Source: Actinoallomurus bryophytorum (lineage in GTDB: Bacteria; Actinomycetota; Actinomycetes; Streptosporangiales; Streptosporangiaceae). Taken from it: DNA of 64,000 bases. The stretch covers positions 496,001 to 560,000 of the forward strand of contig NZ_VFOZ01000002.1 of NCBI RefSeq assembly GCF_006716425.1. Reading direction: 5' to 3'. A model generated the notes under the pieces. The model did no database searches, was not told the DNA's origin, and worked only from the letters and a program-made list of their open reading frames with translations. The translations under genes and the position numbers were made by a program. Below, piece after piece: positions 29,823 to 39,119 of this stretch (position 1 is its first letter; each line of letters opens with the position of its first letter).

Positions 29823-31124
29823 ATGGCAATGACTGACCGTCGCCTCAAGGGCGCAGCCAAGGAGCTGCAGCAACAGTGGGAGACCGACGCACGCTGGGCG
29901 AACATCGAGCGTGACTACACCGCCGAGGACGTCGTACGGCTGCGGGGGTCGGTGCAGGAGGAGTACACGCTCGCCCGTCTGGGCGCCGAGCGTCTCTGGA
30001 AGCTGCTGCACGAGGACGATTACATCAACGCACTGGGCGCGCTGACCGGAAATCAGGCGGTTCAGCAGGTGCGCGCCGGCCTGAAGGCCATCTACCTGTC
30101 GGGCTGGCAGGTCGCGGCGGACGCGAACCTCGGTGCGCAGACCTACCCGGACCAGAGCCTCTACCCGGCCAACTCCGTGCCGGCCGTCGTGCGCCGCATC
30201 AACAACGCGCTGATGCGCGCCGACCAGATCACCTGGTCGGAGGGCGACGACGACGCGCCGTACTGGCTCGCGCCGATCGTCGCCGACGCCGAGGCCGGCT
30301 TCGGCGGAGTGCTCAACGCGTTCGAGCTGATGAAGGGCATGATCGCCGCGGGTGCGGCGGGCGTGCACTGGGAGGACCAGCTCGCCTCGGAGAAGAAGTG
30401 CGGCCACCTCGGCGGCAAGGTCCTGATCCCGACCGGGCAGCACATCAAGACGCTGAACGCCGCCCGCCTCGCCGCGGACGTGTCCGGCGTGCCATCGCTG
30501 ATCGTCGCGCGGACCGACGCCCAGGCCGCGACCCTGATCACGAGCGACGTCGACGAGCGCGACCAGGAGTTCGTCACCGGCGAGCGCACCGCGGAGGGCT
30601 TCTACCGGGTGCGCAACGGCATCTCCTCGTGCATCGCCCGCGGCCTGGCGTACGCGCCGTACTCCGACCTTCTGTGGATGGAGACCGGCACGCCGGACCT
30701 GGACGTCGCCCAGGAGTTCGCCGAGGCGATCAAGGCGGAGTACCCGGACCAGATGCTCGCCTACAACTGCTCGCCGTCCTTCAACTGGAAGAAACACCTC
30801 GACGACTCGACGATCGCCAAGTTCCAGCGCGAGCTGGGACACATGGGGTACACGTTCCAGTTCATCACGCTGGCCGGCTTCCACTCGCTCAACCACTCGA
30901 TGTTCCACCTCGCCAAGGGCTACGCCGAGGACGGCATGACGTCCTACGTGGAGCTGCAGGAGGCGGAGTTCGCCGACGAGGCGGACGGCTACACCGCGAC
31001 CAAGCACCAGCGCGAGGTCGGGACGGGCTACTTCGACCTGGTCAGCACGGCGATCTCGCCGGACTCCTCAACGGTGGCGTTGAAGGGCTCCACCGAGGAG
31101 GAGCAGTTCGTTAAGGCTCACTGA
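29823..31124 (+). CDS. aceA: Isocitrate lyase
   Basis: Splits isocitrate into glyoxylate and succinate, the first step of the glyoxylate shunt, in the cytoplasm. The 433-residue protein is collinear with bacterial AceA. The signature [10 protein letters not shown] (191-200) contains the catalytic Cys193, and VHWEDQL and [11 protein letters not shown] active-site segments are also seen. GGAGG stands close to the first ATG; a second ATG two codons on is equally well placed. It diverges from the RamB-type regulator, so acetate or fatty-acid control is likely. A strong terminator follows. Confidence 0.96.
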   Translation: MAMTDRRLKGAAKELQQQWETDARWANIERDYTAEDVVRLRGSVQEEYTLARLGAERLWKLLHEDDYINALGALTGNQAVQQVRAGLKAIYLSGWQVAADANLGAQTYPDQSLYPANSVPAVVRRINNALMRADQITWSEGDDDAPYWLAPIVADAEAGFGGVLNAFELMKGMIAAGAAGVHWEDQLASEKKCGHLGGKVLIPTGQHIKTLNAARLAADVSGVPSLIVARTDAQAATLITSDVDERDQEFVTGERTAEGFYRVRNGISSCIARGLAYAPYSDLLWMETGTPDLDVAQEFAEAIKAEYPDQMLAYNCSPSFNWKKHLDDSTIAKFQRELGHMGYTFQFITLAGFHSLNHSMFHLAKGYAEDGMTSYVELQEAEFADEADGYTATKHQREVGTGYFDLVSTAISPDSSTVALKGSTEEEQFVKAH

Positions 31125-31145
31125 CGCACTCGTCCAGGTCGTTGG

Positions 31146-31174
31146 AGATCCCCCGGTACTTTGCCGGGGGATCT
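31146..31174 (+). terminator. Terminator of the isocitrate lyase gene
   Basis: Perfect 11-bp stem (AGATCCCCCGG with its complement) around a 7-nt loop, starting 22 bp after the stop. Confidence 0.85.
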
Positions 31175-31287
31175 TCTACTTGTGGCGCTATGCGGTCAAT
31201 GCCACTTTGTGTAAGCCTTACGGTCAGAGGGCCCTATCGTCAGATAGTGGTCTTTGTCCTGTTCGATCCTCAGTAGTAGGGACCGAC

Positions 31288-32733
31288 ATGCGCAAAACCC
31301 GCCGACTGCTCGCCATCGGCACGACGACCGTCTGCCTTGCCGCGATCACTCCGGCCGCGGTCGCCGAGAAAAGACCGCAGTTCACCCCCGGTGCCAACGG
31401 CATCGGAGACCCGTACTTCCCTCTCGAGGGCAACGGGGGTTACGACGTCCAGCACTACGATCTCGCCCTGTCCTACGACCCGCAGACCAAGCGACTCGAC
31501 GGCACGAACACGATCACCGCGCGGGCGACGCAGAACCTGTCCCGTTTCGACCTGGACCTGCAGCAGCTCGACGTCAGCAAGGTCACCGTGGGCGGGCGGA
31601 ACGCGAAGTTCACCCGCGACGGCCAGGAGCTGCGGATCACGCCGCGGAAGGGGCTGCGGAAGAACTCGCGCTTCGTCGTCGCCGTGACGTACGGCGGCGT
31701 GCCCCAGACGATCGTCGGCTCGCCGGTCGTGTTCGGCTCGCCGTACGGGTTCGTGCACACCGACGACGGCTTCTTCACGGGTGACGAGCCGAACGCCTCC
31801 TCGACCTGGTTCCCCAGCAACGACCACCCGAGCGACAAGGCCACCTACACGTTCCACGTGACGGTGCCCAAGGATCGCTCCGTGATCGCCAACGGGAATC
31901 TCGTGTCGCAGCGGACCAAGGGCGACAAGACCACCTGGGTGTGGGACGAGAAGTACCCCATGGCGACCTACCTGGCCACGGCCGACATCGGCCAGTGGCA
32001 GTTCAAGAACGGCAGGACGCCGGGCGGGATCCGGGAGACGGTCGCGGTGGACCCGAAGCTGGTCGGGCGCGACCCGAACCACCCGGACCCGATGGCCTTC
32101 TTCTGGGACACCACCGCCCAGGTGACGGACCTGTGGTCCAAGACCTTCGGCAAGTACGCCTTCGACTCCACCGGGGCCATCGCCGACCTGGCGACGTACA
32201 ACGGGCAGGCGATCGGCTTCTCGCTGGAGACCCAGACCCGGCCGCTGTACTCCGACGTGCGCAGCGCGGGGACGATCGCGCACGAGCTCGCCCACCAGTG
32301 GTTCGGTGACGCGGTCTCGGTGCAGGACTGGAACGACATCTGGCTGAACGAGAGCTTCGCGACGTTCGCCGCCAACCTGTACACGGAGAAGAACGGCGGC
32401 GCACCGGTGCACGACACGGCCCTAGCCGTGTACAACCGGCACAGCGCGACCGACCCGTGGTGGAACGTCAAGATCGCCGACCCGCAGCGCGACACCATGT
32501 TCCACGACCGCGTCTACAGCGGTGGCGGCATGGTGCTGGAGTTCCTGCGCGAGAAGATCGGTGACGACAAGTTCTTCGCCCTGCTGCACACCTGGTACGA
32601 GCAGCACAAGTACGGCAACGGCAGCACCGAGCAGTTCACGGCGCTGGCGAGCAAGATCTCCCACCAGGACCTGAGCTCGTTCTTCCAGACCTGGCTCTAC
32701 TCGACCGGCAAGCCCGCCCTCCCGACGAGCTGA
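31288..32733 (+). CDS. Secreted M1 family metallo-aminopeptidase
   Basis: Zinc aminopeptidase probably acting outside the cell. The 481-residue protein has a signal peptide (about 1-26, AVAEK), an N-terminal beta domain (about 50-230) and a catalytic thermolysin-like domain. Zinc ligands are His332, His336 (HELAH) and Glu355 (NESFA), and the substrate-anchoring motif appears as IGFSLETQ rather than the classical GAMEN. It lacks the long C-terminal helical domain of full-size aminopeptidase N, as is usual for short actinomycete members. AGGG precedes the ATG. Single-gene unit with its own terminator. Confidence 0.92.
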   Translation: MRKTRRLLAIGTTTVCLAAITPAAVAEKRPQFTPGANGIGDPYFPLEGNGGYDVQHYDLALSYDPQTKRLDGTNTITARATQNLSRFDLDLQQLDVSKVTVGGRNAKFTRDGQELRITPRKGLRKNSRFVVAVTYGGVPQTIVGSPVVFGSPYGFVHTDDGFFTGDEPNASSTWFPSNDHPSDKATYTFHVTVPKDRSVIANGNLVSQRTKGDKTTWVWDEKYPMATYLATADIGQWQFKNGRTPGGIRETVAVDPKLVGRDPNHPDPMAFFWDTTAQVTDLWSKTFGKYAFDSTGAIADLATYNGQAIGFSLETQTRPLYSDVRSAGTIAHELAHQWFGDAVSVQDWNDIWLNESFATFAANLYTEKNGGAPVHDTALAVYNRHSATDPWWNVKIADPQRDTMFHDRVYSGGGMVLEFLREKIGDDKFFALLHTWYEQHKYGNGSTEQFTALASKISHQDLSSFFQTWLYSTGKPALPTS

Positions 32734-32743
32734 CCCGCACCGA

Positions 32744-32782
32744 GCGCCGCCCGCCGCACCGTAAAGGTGTGGCGGGCGGCGC
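32744..32782 (+). terminator. Terminator of the M1 peptidase gene
   Basis: 17-bp inverted repeat (arms 32744-32760 and 32766-32782, one non-Watson-Crick pair) with loop GTAAA, 11 bp after the stop. Confidence 0.85.
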
Positions 32783-32868
32783 CGCGTCATCCGTACGGTG
32801 GTGCCCGGTACGCCCGGCACCCTCCGCCGTGCCCGGCCCCTGTCACCGGTGGTGAGGAGAGCGTCACG

Positions 32869-33654
32869 ATGCGGCTCTACGCCTGGATCGCGGCGTACGC
32901 CTTCCGGCGCTACAGCACCTACCGCATCGCGGCCCTGTCGGCGACCTTCACCAACACCGTCTTCGGCTTCATGCGCGCGGGCGTGCTGATCGCGCTGTGG
33001 CACGCGCGGCCCTCGCTCGGCGGGTACGACGTCACGGACGCGGTGACGTTCAGCTTCCTCACCCAGGCGATGATCGAGCCGGTACGCATCTTCGGCGGCA
33101 GCCTGGACCTGACCGAGCGGATCCGCAGCGGCGACGTCTCGATCGACCTGCACCGCCCGGCCGACCTGCAGGGCTGGTGGCTGGCCGACGACCTCGGCCG
33201 CGCCGCGTTCGCGTTGATCTCACGCGGGCTGCCGCCGATGCTCGGCGGCGCGCTGGTCTTCTCGCTGCACTGGCCCTCCCCCGCGACCTGGCTCGCCTTC
33301 GCCGGCGCGGTGTTGCTCGGCGTGCTGGTCAGCTTCGGGCTGCGCTACCTCGTCTCGCTGGCCGTCTTCTGGCTGCACGACGACCGCGGCATCCATGGGA
33401 TCTCCCTGGTCACCTCGATGTTCTTCTCCGGACTGCTCGTCCCGCTCACCGTCTTCCCCGGCCGGCTCGGGACGGTCGCGCACGCCCTGCCCTGGGCCGC
33501 GCTGGTCCAGCTCCCCGCGGACGTCTACCTCGGCAAGCGCACCGACCTCCTGCACGTGTACGCCTTCCAGGCGGGATGGGCGGTGGCCCTGCTCGCGGCC
33601 GGGCGGCTGCTCACGATGGGCGCGCGCCGGAAGCTGGTGGTCAACGGTGGTTGA
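32869..33654 (+). CDS. ABC-2 type exporter membrane protein 1
   Basis: A 261-residue protein with six predicted helices of the ABC-2/DUF990-like kind. Landmarks are AYAFRRYSTYRIA at the N-terminus and a long helix pair around 145-210. It forms the membrane pore together with the next protein. GAGGAG precedes the ATG. The start of the second permease overlaps its stop by 8 bp, so both are co-translated. The substrate is not evident. Confidence 0.87.
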   Translation: MRLYAWIAAYAFRRYSTYRIAALSATFTNTVFGFMRAGVLIALWHARPSLGGYDVTDAVTFSFLTQAMIEPVRIFGGSLDLTERIRSGDVSIDLHRPADLQGWWLADDLGRAAFALISRGLPPMLGGALVFSLHWPSPATWLAFAGAVLLGVLVSFGLRYLVSLAVFWLHDDRGIHGISLVTSMFFSGLLVPLTVFPGRLGTVAHALPWAALVQLPADVYLGKRTDLLHVYAFQAGWAVALLAAGRLLTMGARRKLVVNGG

Positions 33655-34450
33655 GGCGGTACGCGTCTACCTGCTGCTGGCCGGCACCTGGATGCGCTCG
33701 GCGGCGCAGTATCCGGCGTCGATGGTCATGCTGGTCGCCACGCAGGCCGTCGCGACCTCCCTCGACCTCGCCGCGATCCTGATCATCTTCGCGCACACGC
33801 CACGCCTGGGCGGCTTCTCCCTGCCCGAGGTGATGTTCCTGTACGGCACGGCGGGCGTGTCGTTCGCCGTCGCCGACGTCACCCTCGGCACCTCCGAACG
33901 CCTCGGCGAGCACATCCGCCAGGGCACGCTCGACACCCTGCTGGTCCGCCCGGTCGGTCCCCTGGTCCAGATCGCCACCGAGGACTTCTCCCCGCGCCGG
34001 ATGGGCAAGCTGGTCCCCACGGTGACCGTGCTCGTGGTCTCGCTCGTACGCCTGCCCATCGCCTGGACGCCCGTCCGTGTCATGGCCGTCCCGCTGATGA
34101 TCGCGTGTGGCATCTGGATCTTCGGGGCGCTCTGGGTGCTCACCGCCGCCTGGCAGTTCGCGGTCGTGGACGGCAAGCAGGCGGGCAACTCGGTCACCTA
34201 CGGGGGCGCCTACCTCACGCAGTACCCGCTGAGCCTGTTCGGCCGCGACGCCCTGCGCGGACTGACGTGGGTGCTGCCCCTGGCGTTCGTCAACTGGGAG
34301 CCGGCGCTGTACGTCCTCCGCCGCGCCGATCCGCTCGGCCTGCCGGTGTTCTTCCGCTTCGCCGCGCCACTCGTGGCGGCGGTGCTGTCCGTTCTCGCCG
34401 CCCTCGCCTGGCGTACCGGGCTGCGGCACTACCGATCCACGGGGAGCTGA
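33647..34450 (+). CDS. ABC-2 type exporter membrane protein 2
   Basis: A 267-residue protein, about six helices, related to the protein encoded before it: both share an N-terminal amphipathic segment followed by a helix, then an RIRSGDV- or HIRQGTLDTLL-like cytoplasmic motif. The GTG start overlaps the upstream stop. It is presumed to form a heterodimeric channel with permease 1. Confidence 0.87.
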   Translation: MVEAVRVYLLLAGTWMRSAAQYPASMVMLVATQAVATSLDLAAILIIFAHTPRLGGFSLPEVMFLYGTAGVSFAVADVTLGTSERLGEHIRQGTLDTLLVRPVGPLVQIATEDFSPRRMGKLVPTVTVLVVSLVRLPIAWTPVRVMAVPLMIACGIWIFGALWVLTAAWQFAVVDGKQAGNSVTYGGAYLTQYPLSLFGRDALRGLTWVLPLAFVNWEPALYVLRRADPLGLPVFFRFAAPLVAAVLSVLAALAWRTGLRHYRSTGS

Positions 34451-34451
34451 C

Positions 34452-35411
34452 GTGATCGAGGTGGACGAGATCGCCAAGTCCTTCACCGTACGGCGCCGCT
34501 CCGGGCGGCTGCGCCGGAGCCGTGTCCACGTCGCCGCGGTCGACGGGATCTCCTTCACGGTCGCCGCCGGTGAGTTCGTCGGCTATCTCGGCCCCAACGG
34601 CGCCGGCAAGTCGACCACGATCAAGATGCTCACCGGCATCCTCACCCCCTCCTCCGGGCGGGTACGGGTGGCCGGGCTCGACCCGTCACGGCAGCGTACG
34701 GCGCTGGCGCGGCGGCTGGGCGTGGTGTTCGGCCAGCGGACGACCCTCTGGTGGGACCTGCCGCTGCGCGACAGCCTGACCCTCATCCGGCACCTGTACC
34801 GGGTCGAGCGTTCGGTGCACCGGGCCCGGCTCGCCGAGCTCACCGAACTGCTCGAGCTCGGGCCGTTCCTCGACACGCCGGTCCGGCAGCTCAGCCTCGG
34901 GCAGCGCATGCGCGGCGACCTGGCGGCCGCGCTGGTGCACGACCCGGAGCTGCTCGTGCTGGACGAGCCGACGATCGGCCTCGACGTCGTCAGCAAGGCG
35001 ACCGTGCGCGCCTTCCTGACCCGGCTCAACACCGAACGCGGCACGACGATCCTGCTGACCACCCACGATCTCGGTGACATCGAACGCCTCTGCCGCCGGG
35101 TCATGATCATCGACCACGGACGGCTGGCCTACGACGGGTCGCTGGACGCGCTGCGCGCCACCGTCGACGCGGACCGGATCCTCATCGTGGACCTCGCCCG
35201 GCCGGCCCCGCCGATCGAGGTGGAGGGCGCCAGCGTCGTCCGCACCGACGGCCCGCGGCAGTGGCTGGCGATCCCGTCCGCGGTGAACGCCGCCGCCGTG
35301 GTGGCGGCCGTGGCGGGGCGCCACGAGGTGGAGGACATCTCCCTTCGCGAGCCCGGCATCGAGGACCTCATCACCCGGCTCTACCGCGGCGGGGTCCCCG
35401 CCGGCCACTGA
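34452..35411 (+). CDS. ABC-2 type exporter ATPase
   Basis: A 319-residue ATPase powering the two membrane proteins encoded upstream. The Walker A is GPNGAGKST at about 47-55, the signature is LSLGQRMR, the Walker B is LLVLDEPTIGLD and the switch His is in LLTTHD. A C-terminal extension of about 90 residues (from DADRILIV) is typical of this exporter group. The GTG start is 1 bp after the upstream stop. The group includes drug or lipid exporters; no resistance gene or other substrate clue is nearby. Confidence 0.9.
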   Translation: MIEVDEIAKSFTVRRRSGRLRRSRVHVAAVDGISFTVAAGEFVGYLGPNGAGKSTTIKMLTGILTPSSGRVRVAGLDPSRQRTALARRLGVVFGQRTTLWWDLPLRDSLTLIRHLYRVERSVHRARLAELTELLELGPFLDTPVRQLSLGQRMRGDLAAALVHDPELLVLDEPTIGLDVVSKATVRAFLTRLNTERGTTILLTTHDLGDIERLCRRVMIIDHGRLAYDGSLDALRATVDADRILIVDLARPAPPIEVEGASVVRTDGPRQWLAIPSAVNAAAVVAAVAGRHEVEDISLREPGIEDLITRLYRGGVPAGH

Positions 35412-35714
35412 CGCCGCACGCGTAAGTGACACACCGCCGGACGTGCTCGGTGCGCCAATACTTCAGTGCCACTTCGTATTCCGTCGGCAAAAGGCGCGCA
35501 TTCTCGAAATGGCTGTGCATGCTTGCCCGGAAATTGGATATAGACGGTTCGCGTCCGAGAACGATCACCAACACCGAACCCCACCACAGGAAGTGTCACT
35601 ATCAGGCGTTCACTCGGCAACCGGAACCTTCCCGGCAATCGTATTGAAGACGATTCGAGGCCGCCTGAGGTCGACTTCACACAAAGCAGTAACAATGACT
35701 TCGGGGGATTACAA
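35412..35714. other. Intergenic region between ABC exporter and secreted repeat protein
   Basis: About 300 bp, richer in A and T than its neighbours. It must carry the promoter of the secreted protein that follows, whose ribosome site is GGGGGA. A minus-strand frame across 35400-35574 has no recognisable motif and is not called. Confidence 0.5.
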
Positions 35715-36626
35715 ATGGGCTCAATCACGAGAACGGCGGGCGGAATCGGTGCCGCGGTGCTCGCGGGAGCGGCGCTGACGATGGCACAGGCACCCGCGCA
35801 GGCCGCGGCGAAGAAGCAGGTCGTCACGGTGCCGTGCAGCTCTGCGGCGCTGGCGGCCGCGATCACCGCTGCCAACGCGACGCCGGCCACGCTCCGGCTC
35901 GCCGCCAACTGCACCTACGACATCACGACCGCGGCGACGGCCGCGGACGCACTGCCGATCATCACGGGGAACGTCCGTCTCATCGGCGGGCCGTCCACGA
36001 CGATCAGGCGTAACGTTGCCGCGGGCGCGGTCCGCCTTCTGGAGGTCGCCACCACCGGCACGCTGCGCATCGACGGGATCTTCCTGCTGAACGGCACCTC
36101 CGCCACGTCGGGCGGCGCCATCATGAACGCCGGTTCGCTGACGCTGAACCAGGTGACGCTCAGCGGCAACACGGCCGCCACCAACGGCGGCGGCGTGGAC
36201 ATCGCGGTCGGCGGACGCGCACTGATCTTCCGCACGATCGTCAGCGCGAACACCGCCCTCGCCGGCTCCGGCGGCGGTGTCAACAACAACGGCACCCTCA
36301 GGTTCGAGCAGAGCCGCGCCTCCGCGAACAGCGCCGTCAGCGCGGGCACGGGCGGCGGAGGCATCAACACCGCGCTCGCCGCCACCTCGAGCGTCATCCA
36401 GAGCACGCTCGACCACAACACCACCACCGGCAGCGGCGGCGGGATCCGGAACCTCGGCACCACGCTGGTCGACCACACGCTGATCGAGCTCAACGCGGCC
36501 ACGCTCAGTGGCGGCGGCATCTTCAACCTGCCGCCCGGCACCGTGACCATCTTCACGTCGATCATCCGCAACAACACGCCGACCAACTGCTTCCCGCTGA
36601 ACAGCATCGCGGGCTGCACCAACTGA
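35715..36626 (+). CDS. Secreted parallel beta-helix-like repeat protein
   Basis: A 303-residue protein with a signal peptide ending near AQAAA (residue 32) and a Ser/Thr/Gly/Asn-rich body. The body is made of repeated turns such as SGGAIMN, NGGGVDI, SGGGVNN, GGGINT, SGGGIRN and SGGGIFN, spaced as in right-handed beta-helix proteins. Two Cys pairs (PCSS/NCTYD near the start; NCFPLNSIAGCTN at the end) may cap the helix. Relatives include pectate-lyase-fold and polymorphic outer membrane-like proteins, but no catalytic motif is seen. GGGGGA lies upstream. A broken copy of the same gene follows at once. Confidence 0.85.
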   Translation: MGSITRTAGGIGAAVLAGAALTMAQAPAQAAAKKQVVTVPCSSAALAAAITAANATPATLRLAANCTYDITTAATAADALPIITGNVRLIGGPSTTIRRNVAAGAVRLLEVATTGTLRIDGIFLLNGTSATSGGAIMNAGSLTLNQVTLSGNTAATNGGGVDIAVGGRALIFRTIVSANTALAGSGGGVNNNGTLRFEQSRASANSAVSAGTGGGGINTALAATSSVIQSTLDHNTTTGSGGGIRNLGTTLVDHTLIELNAATLSGGGIFNLPPGTVTIFTSIIRNNTPTNCFPLNSIAGCTN

Positions 36627-36653
36627 TCCCGGCATGACTCCTGGAGAATTCAC

Positions 36654-37410
36654 ATGGGTTCATCCTCAGCGATGACCAGTGGAATCGGAGCCGTCGTGCT
36701 CGCCGGCGCCGCGCTGACGATGGCGCAGGCGCCGGCCCAGGCCGTGGCGAGAAAGCTCATCGTCGTGCCGTGCAGCTCGTCGGCGCGATCACGGCGGCGA
36801 ACGCCGTCCCGGCCACGATCCGGCCGGCCGCGAACTGCACGTACGACATCACGGCGCCGGCGGTGGCCGGTGACACGCGGCGCTGCCGCCGATCACCGGT
36901 AACGTCACCATCGTCGGCGGGCCGTCCACCACCCTGCGGCGTGACCCGGGCATCGCCGTCGCGCGCGTCCTCAGGGTCGACGCGGGCGGCAGGCTCGACC
37001 TGGAACGCGTCTTCGTCCTCGCCGGGACCGGTCCCGGCGCCGGCGCGATACTGAACAACGGCACGCTGGTGCTGAGGTCCGACACGCTCAGTGGCAACAC
37101 CGGGCCCAACGGCGGCGCGGTCTCCAACGGCGCCGCCGCGAGCGCGCTGATCTCGCGCACCGTCATCAGCGCCAACTCCACTCCGGGCACCGGAGGCGGC
37201 ATCATCAACCTCGGCACCCTGACGGTCTCCGAGAGCCGCCTCTCCGGCAACAACTCCGGCGATGACGGCGGTGGCATCGCGACGATCGCCGGCGCCACGA
37301 CCCGTCTCGTCCAGACCACGATCGACCACAACGTCGCGACCGGCACGGGCGGTGGTGTCTACCCGGACAACTGCTCACCGGCGAACACCATCCCGGGCTG
37401 CGTCGGCTGA
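36654..37410 (+). pseudogene. Frameshifted tandem copy of the beta-helix-like secreted gene
   Basis: Starts with the same kind of signal peptide (GAVVLAGAALTMAQAPAQA), then loses the frame at about 36777. Compared with the upstream copy, 10 bases are missing between the conserved VPCSS and AITAAN segments. The frame continues as ITAANAVPATIRPAANCTYD and is shifted again near 36880, where about five bases are extra before LPPITGNV. The rest reads well (VGGPSTTLRR, SGNTGPNGG, GTGGGIINLG) to CSPANTIPGCVG. The net change is not a multiple of three, so no full-length product is possible. The copy is shorter than the intact one. Confidence 0.85.
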
Positions 37411-37422
37411 CCCACCCGCGGT

Positions 37423-37451
37423 GAGGGGCCGGGCCTGTCGCCCGGCCCCTC
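37423..37451. terminator. Bidirectional hairpin terminator
   Basis: Perfect 12-bp stem (GAGGGGCCGGGC with its complement), loop CTGTC, between convergent genes. Confidence 0.88.
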
Positions 37452-37457
37452 TCCACG

Positions 37458-38381
37458 TCAGGCGGCCGAGGTGCGCATGATCTCCCGGGTACGGGCCAGG
37501 CCGTCGCGGTATCCGCTCACCGACGGCTTCCAGCCGAGCTCGTCCCGTGCCCTGGCGGTGGACAGCCGCATCGAGGTGCGGGTCATGAGCACGCCGGCGT
37601 ACGGAGCCATGAGGCGCACCAGCGCACCGGGCGCGCCCATCGGCCTGGGCAGCTCGAAGACGCGGGCCACCTCGGTGACGACGTCGAGCCAGGTCGCCGC
37701 CTCGTCGTCGCAGATGTTGTAGGCCCGGCCGCCCCGGCCGTGTTCGAGCGCGGCGACCGTCGCGCCTGCCGCGTCGTCCACGTAGGTCCATGGCGCGACA
37801 CCGCCACGCGCGACCGGCAGCCGCCGCCGGCGCAGCGCCTCCAGCATCCCGTCCACCGATCCGGGGCCGTAGAAGCCGCCGTAGCGCAGCGAGATTCCCT
37901 CGACGCCCCCGGCGGTGAGGATCTGCTCCTCCGCCGACCGCATCGCGGCGACCGTACGCGCGAACGGGCCGCCCGGCTCGCCGAACGGGGCGTCCTCGGT
38001 GAGCGGTGCCGCGCCGTGGTCGCGGAAGCCGTAGCCGCCGAAGAACGACTGGCTGACGAACCGGTGCGCCCCGGTGGCACCGGCGACCGCCAGCAGGTTC
38101 GTGGTGCCCTCGGTGCGCAGCGCGTTGGTCGCGGCCATCAGCCCCTCGCGCGTGGGCACCTTCTTCAGCGCGGTCAGCTGGTGCACGACGGCGTCGAGCC
38201 GCAGCCCGTCCACTGCCGCGAGCAGCTTCGTACGGTCCAGGGCGTCGGCGACGACCGTGGTCGCGCCGGGGACCGGCTGCCGGGATCGGGTGAGGGCGAA
38301 CACCTCGTGCCCGCCCTCGGCCAGCATCCGTACCAGGGGGCGTCCAACGGCACCGGTGGCGCCCGCGATCAGAACCTTCAT
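37458..38381 (-). CDS. NAD(P)-dependent epimerase/dehydratase-like protein (extended SDR)
   Basis: A 307-residue Rossmann-fold protein. The nucleotide loop is GATGAVGRPLVRML (residues 7-20), followed by VVADALD and a tyrosine region SLRYGGFYGPGS. The motif does not match classical sugar epimerases fully (the YxxxK is not obvious), so an atypical SDR role is likely. The substrate is not known. It lies 57 bp downstream of the response regulator start region on the same strand, but a separate transcript is possible. Confidence 0.85.
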   Translation of the reverse strand: MKVLIAGATGAVGRPLVRMLAEGGHEVFALTRSRQPVPGATTVVADALDRTKLLAAVDGLRLDAVVHQLTALKKVPTREGLMAATNALRTEGTTNLLAVAGATGAHRFVSQSFFGGYGFRDHGAAPLTEDAPFGEPGGPFARTVAAMRSAEEQILTAGGVEGISLRYGGFYGPGSVDGMLEALRRRRLPVARGGVAPWTYVDDAAGATVAALEHGRGGRAYNICDDEAATWLDVVTEVARVFELPRPMGAPGALVRLMAPYAGVLMTRTSMRLSTARARDELGWKPSVSGYRDGLARTREIMRTSAA

Positions 38382-38438
38382 CTCTCGGTCTCCTTGTCTC
38401 TCACCGCAGGAGACGAGAGACAGGGAGCCGGCGTGACA

Positions 38439-39119
38439 TCACCTCGCGAGCGGCCCCGACTGTCCCGGCCGCCAGAGGTACTCGTGCTCGGGCCGTCCCG
38501 TACTGCCGTACCGCAACGACACGAGCACCCGGCCGGCCTGGGCGAGTGACGCGAGGTAGCGCTGGGCGGTCGCCCGCGAGATGCCGACCTCCTCGGAGAT
38601 CTCGGCCGCCGAACGGGGCTCGCCGGCCCGCCGGAGGGCCTCGGCCACGAGGCGCGAGGTGACCGGCGACTGTCCCTTGACCACCTTCGGCGCGCCGCGC
38701 GCGGTCTCGTGCAGCGTACCGAGGGCGCGGTCGACGTCGGCCTGGGTCAGCCGGTCCCCCACCGAAAGGCGGCTGCGGTAGCGCGCGTAGGCCTGGAGTC
38801 GCTCGCCCAGCTCGGCGGCGGTGAACGGCTTGATGAGGTAGTGCAGCGCGCCGCGGGAGAGTGCCGTACGCACCGACTCCGGGTCGGTCACGGCGCTGGC
38901 CATGATGACGTCGGCGGACAGGCAGGGCAGCAGGTCCAGACCCGACTCGTCCGGCAGGTAGACGTCGAGCAGCACGAGGTCGGCACGTGCCGCCTTGTCC
39001 CGCGCGTCGGCGGCCGTACGTGCGCGGCCCGCAACGCGGAAGCCCGGCACCAGGTCGACGAACCCGGCATGGACCTGCGCCACGCGGAAGTCGTCGTCGA
39101 CGACCAGCACGTCGATCAA
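38439..39119 (-). CDS. CitB/DcuR-type response regulator
   Basis: A 226-residue DNA-binding response regulator. The receiver domain spans 1-120 with acidic pocket VVDDD, phospho-acceptor Asp52 in VLLDVYLP and Lys97 in LIKPF. A C-terminal winged helix-turn-helix (AAEISEEVGISRATAQRYLASL) follows. It pairs with the sensor kinase encoded just upstream; the coding sequences overlap by 4 bp. The type usually responds to external di- or tricarboxylates. The divergent importer is the probable target. Confidence 0.92.
   Translation of the reverse strand: MIDVLVVDDDFRVAQVHAGFVDLVPGFRVAGRARTAADARDKAARADLVLLDVYLPDESGLDLLPCLSADVIMASAVTDPESVRTALSRGALHYLIKPFTAAELGERLQAYARYRSRLSVGDRLTQADVDRALGTLHETARGAPKVVKGQSPVTSRLVAEALRRAGEPRSAAEISEEVGISRATAQRYLASLAQAGRVLVSLRYGSTGRPEHEYLWRPGQSGPLAR

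Noticed and set aside
35371-35574. Minus-strand frame before the beta-helix protein, possibly a regulator remnant
   Set aside because: A few stretches look protein-like but no recognisable motif, ribosome site or family block could be defended.
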